Shown in pieces: positions 7,334 through 15,915 of a stretch of DNA of 23,673 nt. This DNA comes from CAZMCT01 sp964564785 (GTDB taxonomy: Bacteria; Planctomycetota; Phycisphaerae; UBA1845; Fen-1342), in contig CAZMCT010000059.1 of assembly GCA_964564785.1 (NCBI GenBank), positions 1 through 23,673 on the forward strand. The letters run 5' to 3'. Position 1 is the first letter of the stretch, and the number at the start of each line of letters is the position of its first letter. Below the pieces are notes generated by a model. The model ran no database searches. It was given only the letters and a program-made list of their open reading frames with translations, and had not been told where the DNA came from. The position numbers and the translations under genes are program-made.

Positions 7334-8044
7334 GTGCCGAGGAGTCGGGCGATCGCGAACGCACTGCTGCCAGCCTGGACCAACAAGCTCCGCTGGATCG
7401 TGGCCTTGGCCGTGCTCCTCGGCGGGCCCTATGTCGTCCTGCTGGTGGCCTTCGGCGGCTCCACCGTCGCGACCGACGTCGGCTACGCTCCCGTGCAGCC
7501 GATTCCCTACAGCCACGCGGTGCATGTCGGCCAGCTCGGCATGGACTGCCGCTACTGTCACACGGCCGTTGAGGTCGCGGCACACGCCAACGTTCCGCCG
7601 ACCGCGACCTGCATCAACTGCCACAACAAGCCCTACGGCATCCGCCAGGACAGCCCCAAGCTCGCCCGGCTCTACGAGTCGTTCTACGGCAGCGAGCGTC
7701 AGCCTGCGGGGTTGCCCATCCCGTGGGTGCGGGTCCACGACTTGCCCGACTACGTTTATTTCAACCACGCCGCCCACGTCACCCGCGGCGTCGGCTGCGT
7801 CGAGTGCCACGGCCGGGTCGATCGCATGGAAGTCGTCTACCAGGCCGAGCGGCTGAGCATGAGCTGGTGCCTCGATTGCCACCGCAACCCCGGCCCGCGC
7901 CTCCGCCCGCTCGACAAGATCACCGACATGACCTGGCAGCGGCCGGCCGGCGCCGCCGGCGAGTTGCTCGCGCAGAACCTTCTTCAGCAGTACAGCATCC
8001 GTGACGTCCGAACCATGCAGAGCTGTTCGTTATGCCATCGCTAG
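7334..8044 (+). CDS. actA: Alternative complex III subunit ActA, pentaheme cytochrome c
   Basis: Periplasmic multiheme subunit of the quinol:electron-acceptor oxidoreductase, anchored by one N-terminal helix (about residues 20-38, WIVALAVLLGGPYVVLL). Five CxxCH heme sites are visible: CRYCH (Cys72), CINCH (93), CVECH (155), CLDCH (179) and CSLCH (231, six residues from the end). That is the number known for ActA of Rhodothermus marinus. The start is inferred: a GTG at 7334 gives MPRSRAIANALLPAWTNK before the helix, while the longer open frame reaches back through the REP pair and is implausible. No good ribosome site precedes it. The 3' end overlaps actB by 13 bases. Confidence 0.9.
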   Translation: MPRSRAIANALLPAWTNKLRWIVALAVLLGGPYVVLLVAFGGSTVATDVGYAPVQPIPYSHAVHVGQLGMDCRYCHTAVEVAAHANVPPTATCINCHNKPYGIRQDSPKLARLYESFYGSERQPAGLPIPWVRVHDLPDYVYFNHAAHVTRGVGCVECHGRVDRMEVVYQAERLSMSWCLDCHRNPGPRLRPLDKITDMTWQRPAGAAGELLAQNLLQQYSIRDVRTMQSCSLCHR

Positions 8045-11000
8045 GCCCGCGAAACCCTGCCAGCTTCTATTGGCGCAGCCTCGACGAGCTGGCCGACACT
8101 CCCGAGTTTCGCCGGTTCGTCGAGACCGAGTTCCCCGGCCTGGCCGACCAGCTCGCACGCGCCGGCCCCACCCGCCGCCAGTTCCTCAAGGTCATGGGTG
8201 CGTCGCTCGCACTGGCCGGCATGGCCGGCTGCCGCTGGCCCAAGGAGACGATCGTCCCCGCCACGCGCCAGCCCTCTGATCGCGTGCCCGGCGTACCCGT
8301 TCAGTACGCAACCTCGGTCGAACTGGACGGTGTCGCGACGGGCCTGCTGGTCACCAGCTACGACGGCCGGCCGATCAAGGTCGAGGGCAACCCGTTGCAC
8401 CCGTTCAGCCGCGGCAAGTCCAACGCACTGATGCAGGCCGGCGTGCTCGAGCTGTACGACCCCGACCGCAGCGTCTCCGTGCTCCAGCTCGATCCGGGGG
8501 CGGCCGCGCCGGCCTTGCGCCCGGCCCCGGCCCGCACGTGGGAGGAGTTCGCCGCCGCGGTCGGGCCGGCGTTCGACGAACTGCGGGTGCGCGGCGGGTC
8601 GGGGCTCGCGGTTCTGTCGGAAGCCTCGACGTCGCCGAGCTTTACGGACATGCGCGGCCGGTTCAGGCGCGTTTTTCCACAGGCCCGCTGGTTCGAGTGG
8701 GAGCCGCTTACGCGTGACAACGAGCGCGAGGGAGCGCGGCTCGCGTTCGGCCGGCCACTTCGCCCGCACCTGCATCTGGACCGGGCGGACGTGATCGTAA
8801 GTCTAGATTCAGATTTCCTTTGCGCGCATCCCGCCAGCGTGCGCCACGCAGGCGATTTCGCGGCCCGGCGCCGGCCGGACGACGGGACGATGAGCCGGCT
8901 GTACGTGATCGAGAGCGGCCTCTCGCTCACCGGCACGGTCGCCGATCACCGTCTCGCGCTTGCGCCCGCCGGGGTGATCTCCGCTTTTCAAGAGTTGCAG
9001 GCCGACCTCGACGGTTCGGGGCCGGCCGGGCAGCCGCTGATCGCCCAGATGGCCCGCGACCTCCGCGACGCCCGCGGCCGCGGCTTGATCATCGCCGGCC
9101 CAGGTCTTCCCGCCGAGCTTCACGCCCTCGTTTATGCCCTCAATCAGACCCTGGGCAACGTCGGACAAACCCTGTCATTTACGGCCGACCCGGACGGCGA
9201 GCGTCGCGCGCACGTGGCGGCGATCGGTGAGCTGGTGCAACGGCTGCGGGCCGGCGAAATCCAGGCGCTGGTCATCCTGGGCGGCAACCCGGTGTACGAC
9301 GCGCCGGCCGAGCTCGATTTTGCGGCCGCGCTCGACAAGGCCCCGCTCCGGCTGCACCTGAGCCACTATGCGAACGAGACGTCGCAGCGATGCACGTGGC
9401 ACCTGCCGCGGGCTCACTACCTCGAATCTTGGGGCGACGGGCGGGCGTGGGACGGCACGGTGAGCCTGGTGCAGCCGCTGATCGAGCCGCTTTACGATGG
9501 CCGGACGCCGATCGAGCTTCTGGCGCTGCTGTCGGGCGATTCGCTGACGCGGGGCTACGACATCGTCCGCCGCACATTTCAGGAGCAATTTGCGCGCGGC
9601 GGGGATTTCGAGACGACGTGGCGGCAGTGTCTGCACGACGGCATTGTGCCCGAGACCGCCTGGCCGGTCACCGATCCGCCGCGCGCGACCCCGGCCGGGG
9701 AGAGCGCCGCGTTGAGCCGGATTGTCGCGGACGCGGCGGCCGCGGCCGGCATGGCGCTCGTGTTTCGGGCCGATTACAAGGTCCACGACGGCCGGTTCGC
9801 GAACAACGGGTGGCTTCAGGAGTTGCCCGATCCGATCACCAAGACCACGTGGGATAACGTGGCCATGGTGTCGCCGGCCGAGGCAGCGCGGCTGGGCGTT
9901 CGTCAGACCGGGGACCTCCTGCGGCTCGAAGTGACCACGGGGGAAACGCGGCGCGGGCTGACGATGCCCGCGTTCATCCTTCCGGGCCAGCCGGACGGGG
10001 TGGTCACCGTCACGCTGGGGTACGGCCGGACGGCGGCGGCCGGCATGGTGGCCGACGGCGCGGGGTTCGACACCTACACACTGCGGACGAGCGGGACGCT
10101 GTACTGCGCGGCCGGCGTGTCGGCTCGGGCGGCGGGGGGCACGTATCCGGTGGCCGGGACACAGGACCACCACGCCATCGCGCAGAACGCGGTCAGCCGG
10201 CAGGAGGAACAGGAGCGGGCGGGGCTGTTGATCCGCGAGGCGACGCTGGAGGAGTACAAGGAGCACCCCGAGTTCGCGCAGCACATGGTGCATCATCTGC
10301 CGTTGCTGTCGCTGTGGAACGAGAAGGAGTACAGCGGGCACAAGTGGGGGATGACGATCGACCTGAACGCGTGCATCGGGTGCGGGGCATGCGTGGTCGC
10401 GTGCCAGGCGGAGAACAACATCCCGGTCGTGGGCAAGGAAGAGGTCGGCCGGGGGCGGGAGATGCATTGGATCCGCGTGGACCGGTACTTCAAGGCGTCC
10501 GCGGAGGCCGCGGCCGGCCGCTACGACGATGTCCGGGTGGCGCACCAGCCGGTGCCGTGCATGCACTGCGAACTGGCGCCGTGCGAGGGCGTCTGCCCCG
10601 TCGCGGCCACCGTGCACGACGAGGAAGGCCTCAACGTGATGGTCTACAACCGCTGCGTCGGCACGCGGTACTGCTCGAACAACTGCCCGTACAAAGTGCG
10701 GCGTTTCAACTACTTCTGGAACCAGCACGGGCCGTATCACCCGCGCTCGCGGCGGGCCGGCCGGCCGGAGTACCCCGGCAAGCTGCCCCAGCTCGACCTG
10801 ACGCCGATCGAGCAAATGCAGCGCAACCCGAACGTGACGGTGCGCAGCCGCGGCGTGATGGAGAAATGCACGTACTGCACGCAGCGGATCAACGCCGTGA
10901 AGATCCGGGCCCGCACCGAAGGCTGGGACCGCATCGCCGACGGCCTGATCACGCCCGCGTGTGCCCAGGCCTGCCCGACCGACGCGATCGTCTTCGGCGA

Positions 11001-11133
11001 CCTGAACGACCCGGACAGCCGGGTGCGCAAGCTCCAGGAGCACGCCCGCGCGTACGCGCTGCTGGCCGAGCTGAACATCAAGCCGCGGACGTTGTACCTG
11101 GCGCGGCTTCGGAATCCTGCGGTGCAAACATGA
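8032..11133 (+). CDS. actB: Alternative complex III subunit ActB, molybdopterin-oxidoreductase-like and iron-sulfur protein
   Basis: 1033 residues. An N-terminal extension (YWRSLDELADTPEFRRF) precedes a Tat-type signal TRRQFLKVMGASLALAG (47-63), as in the MoCo-extended Tat family. Residues about 70-700 are the molybdopterin-oxidoreductase-like half, which in characterised complexes binds no molybdenum. The C-terminal half carries the cluster ligands: CIGCGACVVAC (from Cys781), CMHCELAPCEGVC (from 843), CVGTRYCSNNC (one Cys fewer, as expected for the 3Fe-4S site) and CTYC (946) with ACAQACPTDA. It carries electrons between the quinol site and the ActA/ActE hemes. It is a single fused B1-B2 chain, full length. 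Confidence 0.96.
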   Translation: MPSLGPRNPASFYWRSLDELADTPEFRRFVETEFPGLADQLARAGPTRRQFLKVMGASLALAGMAGCRWPKETIVPATRQPSDRVPGVPVQYATSVELDGVATGLLVTSYDGRPIKVEGNPLHPFSRGKSNALMQAGVLELYDPDRSVSVLQLDPGAAAPALRPAPARTWEEFAAAVGPAFDELRVRGGSGLAVLSEASTSPSFTDMRGRFRRVFPQARWFEWEPLTRDNEREGARLAFGRPLRPHLHLDRADVIVSLDSDFLCAHPASVRHAGDFAARRRPDDGTMSRLYVIESGLSLTGTVADHRLALAPAGVISAFQELQADLDGSGPAGQPLIAQMARDLRDARGRGLIIAGPGLPAELHALVYALNQTLGNVGQTLSFTADPDGERRAHVAAIGELVQRLRAGEIQALVILGGNPVYDAPAELDFAAALDKAPLRLHLSHYANETSQRCTWHLPRAHYLESWGDGRAWDGTVSLVQPLIEPLYDGRTPIELLALLSGDSLTRGYDIVRRTFQEQFARGGDFETTWRQCLHDGIVPETAWPVTDPPRATPAGESAALSRIVADAAAAAGMALVFRADYKVHDGRFANNGWLQELPDPITKTTWDNVAMVSPAEAARLGVRQTGDLLRLEVTTGETRRGLTMPAFILPGQPDGVVTVTLGYGRTAAAGMVADGAGFDTYTLRTSGTLYCAAGVSARAAGGTYPVAGTQDHHAIAQNAVSRQEEQERAGLLIREATLEEYKEHPEFAQHMVHHLPLLSLWNEKEYSGHKWGMTIDLNACIGCGACVVACQAENNIPVVGKEEVGRGREMHWIRVDRYFKASAEAAAGRYDDVRVAHQPVPCMHCELAPCEGVCPVAATVHDEEGLNVMVYNRCVGTRYCSNNCPYKVRRFNYFWNQHGPYHPRSRRAGRPEYPGKLPQLDLTPIEQMQRNPNVTVRSRGVMEKCTYCTQRINAVKIRARTEGWDRIADGLITPACAQACPTDAIVFGDLNDPDSRVRKLQEHARAYALLAELNIKPRTLYLARLRNPAVQT

Positions 11134-11196
11134 ACCGGTGAAGAGTTGAAAACGGACCGGGTCGGAAGGCCGGCGGTGCGAACGGGACTTGCCCAC

Positions 11197-11231
11197 CTCA
11201 CGACTCAAAGCTCACGGCTCACGGTTTTCAG
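11197..11231 (+). repeat. Heptamer array directly before actC
   Basis: Five 7-base units in phase: CTCACGA, CTCAAAG, CTCACGG, CTCACGG, TTTTCAG. It sits in the 100-bp actB/actC gap, ends two bases before the actC ATG, and so supplies the only purine-rich (CAGG) sequence at the ribosome-binding position. CTCAAAG also occurs in the right-end array (23521-23673, minus strand). Confidence 0.6.
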
Positions 11232-11233
11232 GC

Positions 11234-12697
11234 ATGCGCGAAATCGACAACACGGCTGAGATTCCCGGGCAGCGGGCCCAGCTCGTGACCGGCGGGCACG
11301 ACTTCGGTTCGCTGACCGACACGGTCGCCGCCGTGTGGGAGGCCCCGCGCCCGCCGCGGGCGTGGACGATTGCGTTCGTGCTCGCGCTCGGGCTGCTGGC
11401 GGTGCTGGGGGCGATGATCGGCTACCTGGTCATCAACGGCGTCGGGGTGTGGGGCTTGAACAACCCCGTCGGCTGGGGCTTTGACATCACGAACTTCGTC
11501 TTCTGGGTCGGCATCGGCCACGCTGGCACGCTGATTTCGGCGATCCTGTTCCTCTTCCGCCAGAAGTGGCGGACCAGCATCAACCGGTTCGCGGAGGCGA
11601 TGACCATCTTCGCCGTGATCTGCGCCGGCCTATTCCCCGGTATCCACGTGGGCCGCGTCTGGCTGGCGTATTGGCTCGCGCCCTATCCGAACCAGATGGC
11701 GATGTGGCCGAACTTCCGCAGCCCGCTGCTGTGGGACGTGTTCGCGGTCAGCACGTACGCCACCGTCTCGCTGCTGTTCTGGTACGTCGGCATGCTGCCG
11801 GACCTGGCGACCTTCCGCGACCGGGCGAAGACGCGCACGCGGCGGCTGATCTACGGCCTGCTGGCCCTGGGTTGGAACGGCTCGTCACGGCACTGGCACC
11901 GCTTCGAGCGCGCCTACCTGATCTTGGCCGCGCTGGCCACGCCGCTGGTGCTGAGCGTGCACTCGGTCGTGAGTTTCGACTTCGCCGTCTCGGTCCTGCC
12001 CGGGTGGCACACGACCATCTTTCCGCCCTACTTCGTCGCCGGGGCGATCTTCGGCGGTTTCGCGATGGTCCTCACGCTCGCGATTCCCGCCCGCCAGCTA
12101 TTCGGCCTCAAGAACATTATCACCCTGCGACATCTCGAGAACATGGCCAAGGTCCTGCTCGCGACCGGGCTGATCGTCGGCTACGCCTACGGCGTCGAGT
12201 TCTTCACGGCCTGGTACAGCGGCTCGCGCTACGAGAGCTTCATCTTCCGCGCCCGCGCCCTGGGCCCCTACGCCTGGGCCTACTGGATCATGATCACCTG
12301 CAACGTCATCATCCCCCAGTTGCTGTGGATCCCGGGCATCCGCAAGAGCATCCTCGGCCTGTTCTGCGTCGCCATGGCCGTCAACATCGGCATGTGGTTC
12401 GAGCGCTTCGTCATCATCGTGACCTCGCTCGCCCAGGACTTCCTGCTTTCGAGCTGGGGGGCGTACCGCCCGACCTGGGTCGAGTTCCTCACGTTGGCCG
12501 GCAGCTTCGGCCTGTTCTTCACCCTGTTTCTGCTGTTCTGCCGCTACCTGCCCATGGTCGCGATGGCCGAGGTCAAGACGGTGATGCCGCACGCGGACCC
12601 GCACGCCCACGCCCACGCCCACGTGCCGCCGCAGCGGGCGTTCGATTACAACCCCGACGAATACGAACCGCGGACCGAATCCGGGAGCTCGCCGTGA
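11234..12697 (+). CDS. actC: Alternative complex III subunit ActC, NrfD-like quinol-binding membrane protein
   Basis: 487 residues from the ATG at 11234 (MREIDNTAEIPGQRAQ). An in-frame ATG at 11189 would translate the repeat array and is rejected. Polysulfide reductase NrfD/PsrC-like, with about ten transmembrane helices. Helix 2 has NFVFWVGIGHAGTLISAIL, whose His is part of the quinol site in this family. The loop with PYPNQMAMWPNFRSPLLWD is typical of ActC rather than of PsrC. The C-terminus is cytoplasmic and His-rich (HADPHAHAHAHVPP). The stop overlaps the GTG of actDE by four bases. Confidence 0.95.
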   Translation: MREIDNTAEIPGQRAQLVTGGHDFGSLTDTVAAVWEAPRPPRAWTIAFVLALGLLAVLGAMIGYLVINGVGVWGLNNPVGWGFDITNFVFWVGIGHAGTLISAILFLFRQKWRTSINRFAEAMTIFAVICAGLFPGIHVGRVWLAYWLAPYPNQMAMWPNFRSPLLWDVFAVSTYATVSLLFWYVGMLPDLATFRDRAKTRTRRLIYGLLALGWNGSSRHWHRFERAYLILAALATPLVLSVHSVVSFDFAVSVLPGWHTTIFPPYFVAGAIFGGFAMVLTLAIPARQLFGLKNIITLRHLENMAKVLLATGLIVGYAYGVEFFTAWYSGSRYESFIFRARALGPYAWAYWIMITCNVIIPQLLWIPGIRKSILGLFCVAMAVNIGMWFERFVIIVTSLAQDFLLSSWGAYRPTWVEFLTLAGSFGLFFTLFLLFCRYLPMVAMAEVKTVMPHADPHAHAHAHVPPQRAFDYNPDEYEPRTESGSSP

Positions 12698-13956
12698 ACC
12701 CGCGCCCCCCTGAGTCCCCCGCCGCGCCGCAGCTCGCCGGCCTGCTGGTCGAGTTCGACTCGCCCGGGGCGCTCCTCACCGCGGCCGAGAAGGTCCGCGA
12801 CGCCGGCTACACCCGCTGGGACACCCACTCGCCGTTCCCCGTCCACGGCATCGACGCCGCCATGGGCATCCGCCCGACGCGCCTGCCCTGGATCGTCTTC
12901 GCCGCCGGCCTGCTCGGCTGCCTCGGCGGCCTGCTGCTCCAGTGGTGGACGAACGCCACGCACCCCGGCCAGTGGCTGTTCGTCCCAACCTTTCTCCAGG
13001 GCTACGACTACCTGATCAGCGGCAAGCCGATCTTCAGCCTGCCCGCGAACATCCCCGTGATCTTCGAGGTCACCGTGCTGCTGGCCGCCCTGACGACCGT
13101 CATCGGCATGCTGGCCATGAACAACCTGCCCTGGTTCCACCACCCGCTCTTCCGCCTCGCGCGCTTCGCCCGCGTGACCAGCGACCGCTTCTTCCTGGTC
13201 GTGGACGCGGCCGATCCGCGCTTTGACGAGCGCCGCACGCGGACGCTGCTCGAGTCGCTCGGCGGGTCGGTGGTCGAGCGCATCGAGTCCGACGCCGCGC
13301 CGGCGGCGCTGCCGCGCGGCCTGATCATCGCCGCCGTCGTGCTCGCCGGCCTCGCCCTGCTGCCCCCGCTTCTGGTCGCGAAGGCCCGGGTCTCGAAATC
13401 GCCCCAGCCGCGCATTCATATCATCCGGGACATGGACAACCAACCGCGCTTCAAGGCCCAGCAGGCCAACCCGGTGTTCGCCGACGGCCGCGCGCTGCGC
13501 CCGCCCGTCCCGGGGACCGTCGCCCGCGGCGATCTCCAGCTCGACACCCACTTCTTCCAGGGCCGCGTCGGCAACGAGTTCGCGACGACATTCCCGCCGC
13601 AGATCGAGGTCGATTTGCCGTTCGTGCAGCGCGGCCAGCAACGGTTCAATATCTACTGCGCCCCGTGTCACGGGCTCGGCGGCGCCGGCAACGGACTCGT
13701 CAACCAGCGGGCCCTGGCCCTCGATACGGCCGGCTGGAATCCCCCCTCGGTGCTGACGGCCGAGCCGGTCCTCAGCCAGCCGAACGGGCAGATTTTCCAT
13801 TCGATCACCAATGGCGTCCGCACCATGGCCCCGTACGGCGACCAGATTCCCGTGCGCGACCGCTGGGCGATCGTGGCGTATGTGCGCGCGTTGCAGCGCA
13901 GCCAGAACGCGAGCATCGAGGATGTCCCGGCCGAGCTACGATCCGAACTCAGGTAG
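12694..13956 (+). CDS. actDE: Fused alternative complex III subunits ActD (DUF3341) and ActE (monoheme cytochrome c)
   Basis: 420 residues, GTG start at 12694 overlapping the actC stop. Residues 1-200 are ActD: the DUF3341 opening LLVEFDSPGALLTAAEKVRDAGY, HGIDAAMGIR, and two membrane helices (about 65-84 and 120-141) split by the QGYDYLISGKPIFSLPA loop. Residues about 208-229 form a third helix, matching the membrane anchor/signal of ActE. Residues 240-420 are a cytochrome c with heme site CAPCH (Cys322) and a probable distal Met in RTMAPYG. These are two separate genes in Rhodothermus marinus. The frame is continuous with no stop or frameshift between the parts. The DUF3341 half is expected on the membrane and the cytochrome half on the periplasmic side. 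Confidence 0.92.
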   Translation: MNPRPPESPAAPQLAGLLVEFDSPGALLTAAEKVRDAGYTRWDTHSPFPVHGIDAAMGIRPTRLPWIVFAAGLLGCLGGLLLQWWTNATHPGQWLFVPTFLQGYDYLISGKPIFSLPANIPVIFEVTVLLAALTTVIGMLAMNNLPWFHHPLFRLARFARVTSDRFFLVVDAADPRFDERRTRTLLESLGGSVVERIESDAAPAALPRGLIIAAVVLAGLALLPPLLVAKARVSKSPQPRIHIIRDMDNQPRFKAQQANPVFADGRALRPPVPGTVARGDLQLDTHFFQGRVGNEFATTFPPQIEVDLPFVQRGQQRFNIYCAPCHGLGGAGNGLVNQRALALDTAGWNPPSVLTAEPVLSQPNGQIFHSITNGVRTMAPYGDQIPVRDRWAIVAYVRALQRSQNASIEDVPAELRSELR

Positions 13957-13961
13957 GAAGA

Positions 13962-14031
13962 CCACGGAGACACAGAGGCACGGAGAAAACAGGGAACAGG
14001 GAACAGCGAACAGGGAAAAGGGAAAAGGCAG
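13962..14031 (+). repeat. Heptamer array in the actDE-actF gap
   Basis: Ten units in 7-base phase: CCACGGA, GACACAG, AGGCACG, GAGAAAA, CAGGGAA, CAGGGAA, CAGCGAA, CAGGGAA, AAGGGAA, AAGGCAG. It begins five bases after the actDE stop. CAGGGAA is the reverse complement of TTCCCTG, so this is the same word as the GTTCCCT units at the right end of the window, in opposite orientation. Confidence 0.75.
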
Positions 14032-14310
14032 CGGATTGGCACACGTGATGACGCGAAGGCGCGAGCTTGGCGCGGCGTTTTTCCGCACCGTGCGGGGCGG
14101 ACGGGAGTGGCGGGCGGGCGCCCGTGGGCTGCGCCCACGGTTGCTGACCGGCACTCCTGCGGGGTGGCCCGTCGCCGACGCTCAGGCTCCGAACGTCGGC
14201 CACCGGCGGCTGACGCCGCGCTTCACGGGCGCTGCGGGCCCTGACCGCCGGCCATCGGGTTTGCTCTGCGTCGTTGTGCCGCCGTGGTTTTCGGCTGCCC
14301 GGAGGACGAG
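14032..14310. other. Remainder of the actDE-actF gap, with a palindromic dispersed repeat
   Basis: No gene is supported here. CCGTGGGC and GCCCACGG around a TGC loop (14122-14140) make an 8-bp hairpin. The core CGTGGGCTGCGCCC (14123-14136) and the nearby CCGGCACTCCTGC (14148-14160) both recur inside the ctaE coding sequence at 20382-20410. The rest is GC-rich sequence in which I see nothing else. The hairpin could attenuate or process the transcript inside the operon. Confidence 0.45.
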
Positions 14311-15540
14311 GTGAACGCACCCGGCGAGATCGGAGCGGACGTCACGCGGTTGGGCGACCGGGCCCCGCGGGCCACGGCCTTCGCGCTGGTGACCGGCGGG
14401 CTTGCGCTGGCCGCGGCCGTGGGGCTGGGCGCTGCTGGGGGAGACTGGGGCAGCTTCTTCCGCTCGTACCTGCTGAACTACTGCTTCGTGCTCAGCCTGG
14501 CGCTGGGGGCGCTGTTCTTCGTCCTGCTCCAGCACCTGACCCGCGCGGGCTGGAGCGTCTCGCTGCGGCGCATGGCCGAAGTGCTGGCCGCGACGCTGCC
14601 CACCCTGACCATCCTCTTCGTCCCCCTGCTGGTTCCGCTGCTGAGCGGCCGGCCCGACCTCTGGCGCTGGTCCAGCCCGGCGGAGGTGGCGGGCGACCCG
14701 GTGCTGCGCGGCAAGGCCCCCTACCTGAACGTGCCGTTCTTCCTCGTGCGCTGCGCGATCTGCTTTGCAGTTTGGACGCTGCTGGCCCGCTACTACCTGC
14801 GGCAGAGCGTGGCCCAGGACGCCTCGGGCGACCCGCGGCATACGCTCGCGATGCAGTGGTGGAGCGGGCCGGGGATGCTTGCGTATGCGTTGACGGTGAC
14901 GTTCTTCGCGTTCGACACGCTGATGTCGCTGAACCCGTACTGGTACAGCACGATCTTCGGGGTGTATTACTTCTCCGGCGGGCTGGTGGGCTTCTTCGCA
15001 CTGCTGGTGCTGCTGACGTATGTCGTCCAGCGCCGCGGCCTGCTGGCCCGCGTTGTCACGGTCGAGCACTACCACGATCTCGGCAAGCTGCTCTTCGGTT
15101 TCACCGTCTTCTGGTCCTACATCGCGTTCTCTCAGTACATGCTCATGTGGTACGCGAACATCCCGGAGGAGACCTTCTGGTGGCAGCCCCGGCACTTCAC
15201 GCCGTGGTGGGCCGGCGTCAGCCTGCTGCTCCTGCTCGGCCACTTCGTCGCCCCCTTCCTCGCCCTGATCTCGCGCCGTCCCAAGCGCCGCCCGGGCCTG
15301 CTGGCCGCGGTCGCCGCCTGGCTGCTGTTCATGCATTGGCTCGACCTGTACTGGCTCGTCGCCCCGCGCCCGCTGGCCGACCCGCCCGGCGGCACCCCCC
15401 TGCACGCCACCGACGTCGTCCTGGCCGTCGCGCTGCTCGCGGTGCTGCTGGCGGTCGCCCTGCACCAGATGGGCCGCTGCGCCCTCGTGCCGCTGCGCGA
15501 CCCGCGACTCTCGGAGTCCCTGCATTACGAGAATGTCTAG
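14311..15540 (+). CDS. actF: Alternative complex III subunit ActF, NrfD-like membrane protein
   Basis: 409 residues. The start is a GTG at 14311, with GGAGG five bases upstream. An in-frame GTG at 14284 lacks such a site. About ten hydrophobic helices are visible. Family-typical segments include LNYCFVLSLALGALFFVLLQHLTRAGW (helix 2 region), WYSTIFGVYYFSGG, HDLGKLLFGFTVFWSYIAFSQYMLMWYANIPEET and FMHWLDLYWLV. ActF pairs with ActC as the second NrfD-like subunit. It lacks the full quinol-site His set and is thought to help in proton handling or structure. The next gene starts immediately after its stop. Confidence 0.94.
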   Translation: MNAPGEIGADVTRLGDRAPRATAFALVTGGLALAAAVGLGAAGGDWGSFFRSYLLNYCFVLSLALGALFFVLLQHLTRAGWSVSLRRMAEVLAATLPTLTILFVPLLVPLLSGRPDLWRWSSPAEVAGDPVLRGKAPYLNVPFFLVRCAICFAVWTLLARYYLRQSVAQDASGDPRHTLAMQWWSGPGMLAYALTVTFFAFDTLMSLNPYWYSTIFGVYYFSGGLVGFFALLVLLTYVVQRRGLLARVVTVEHYHDLGKLLFGFTVFWSYIAFSQYMLMWYANIPEETFWWQPRHFTPWWAGVSLLLLLGHFVAPFLALISRRPKRRPGLLAAVAAWLLFMHWLDLYWLVAPRPLADPPGGTPLHATDVVLAVALLAVLLAVALHQMGRCALVPLRDPRLSESLHYENV

Positions 15541-15915
15541 ATGAACGCTTCCACCGGCATCGGCGACCCCCGCGCCTCGACCACCCTCCTGGTCGGTCTC
15601 ATCGGCACCGTCCTGCTCCTGGTCGTGGTCCTCTTCGCCCAGGTCCTCTTCCAAAACGTTCAATGGCACGAGGACCAGCGAAAAATCTACGCCCCGCCGC
15701 CGAACGCCCTCCTCGACGCCCAGGCCGCCCAGCTCGCCCCCATCAGCCAGTACTCCGGAAATCTCCAGACCGGCCGCGCCACGATCCCCATCGACCGCGC
15801 CATCGAGCTCTGGCTCGCCGATCGGAAATCCAGCTCCTCGATGCCTACAATTCCGGCAACCCCGGCGACCATGCCGGCCGCGGGGCAGGCCATGCAGGCT
15901 CAGGCCCAACGATGA
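15541..15915 (+). CDS. Small single-helix membrane protein of the act-cta cluster
   Basis: 124 residues, ATG on the base after the actF stop; its own stop overlaps the sco ATG. One transmembrane helix at about 16-36 (TLLVGLIGTVLLLVVVLFAQ) is followed by a periplasmic part with QWHEDQRKIYAPPP, a Gln/Ala stretch, and ATIPIDRAIELWLADR at about 80-95. The tail is Ala/Pro/Met/Gln-rich. I recall small proteins with an IPIDRAMEL-type motif beside cytochrome oxidase and sco genes in other phyla, but I cannot name a family. It could be a minor subunit or assembly factor of the ACIII-caa3 supercomplex. The position and tight coupling are the main evidence. Confidence 0.75.
   Translation: MNASTGIGDPRASTTLLVGLIGTVLLLVVVLFAQVLFQNVQWHEDQRKIYAPPPNALLDAQAAQLAPISQYSGNLQTGRATIPIDRAIELWLADRKSSSSMPTIPATPATMPAAGQAMQAQAQR

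Noticed and set aside
9175..11208. 677-codon minus-strand open frame opposite actB
   Set aside because: It mirrors actB codons in high-GC DNA, is rich in Arg, Pro and His, and has no domain or ribosome site. ActB on the other strand has full family motifs.
13962..14031. Array as a CRISPR
   Set aside because: The units are 7 bp with no spacers and no cas genes nearby.
14182..15909. 575-codon minus-strand open frame opposite actF
   Set aside because: It is a shadow of actF and orf124 with Gln/Glu/Arg-rich composition and no recognisable domain.
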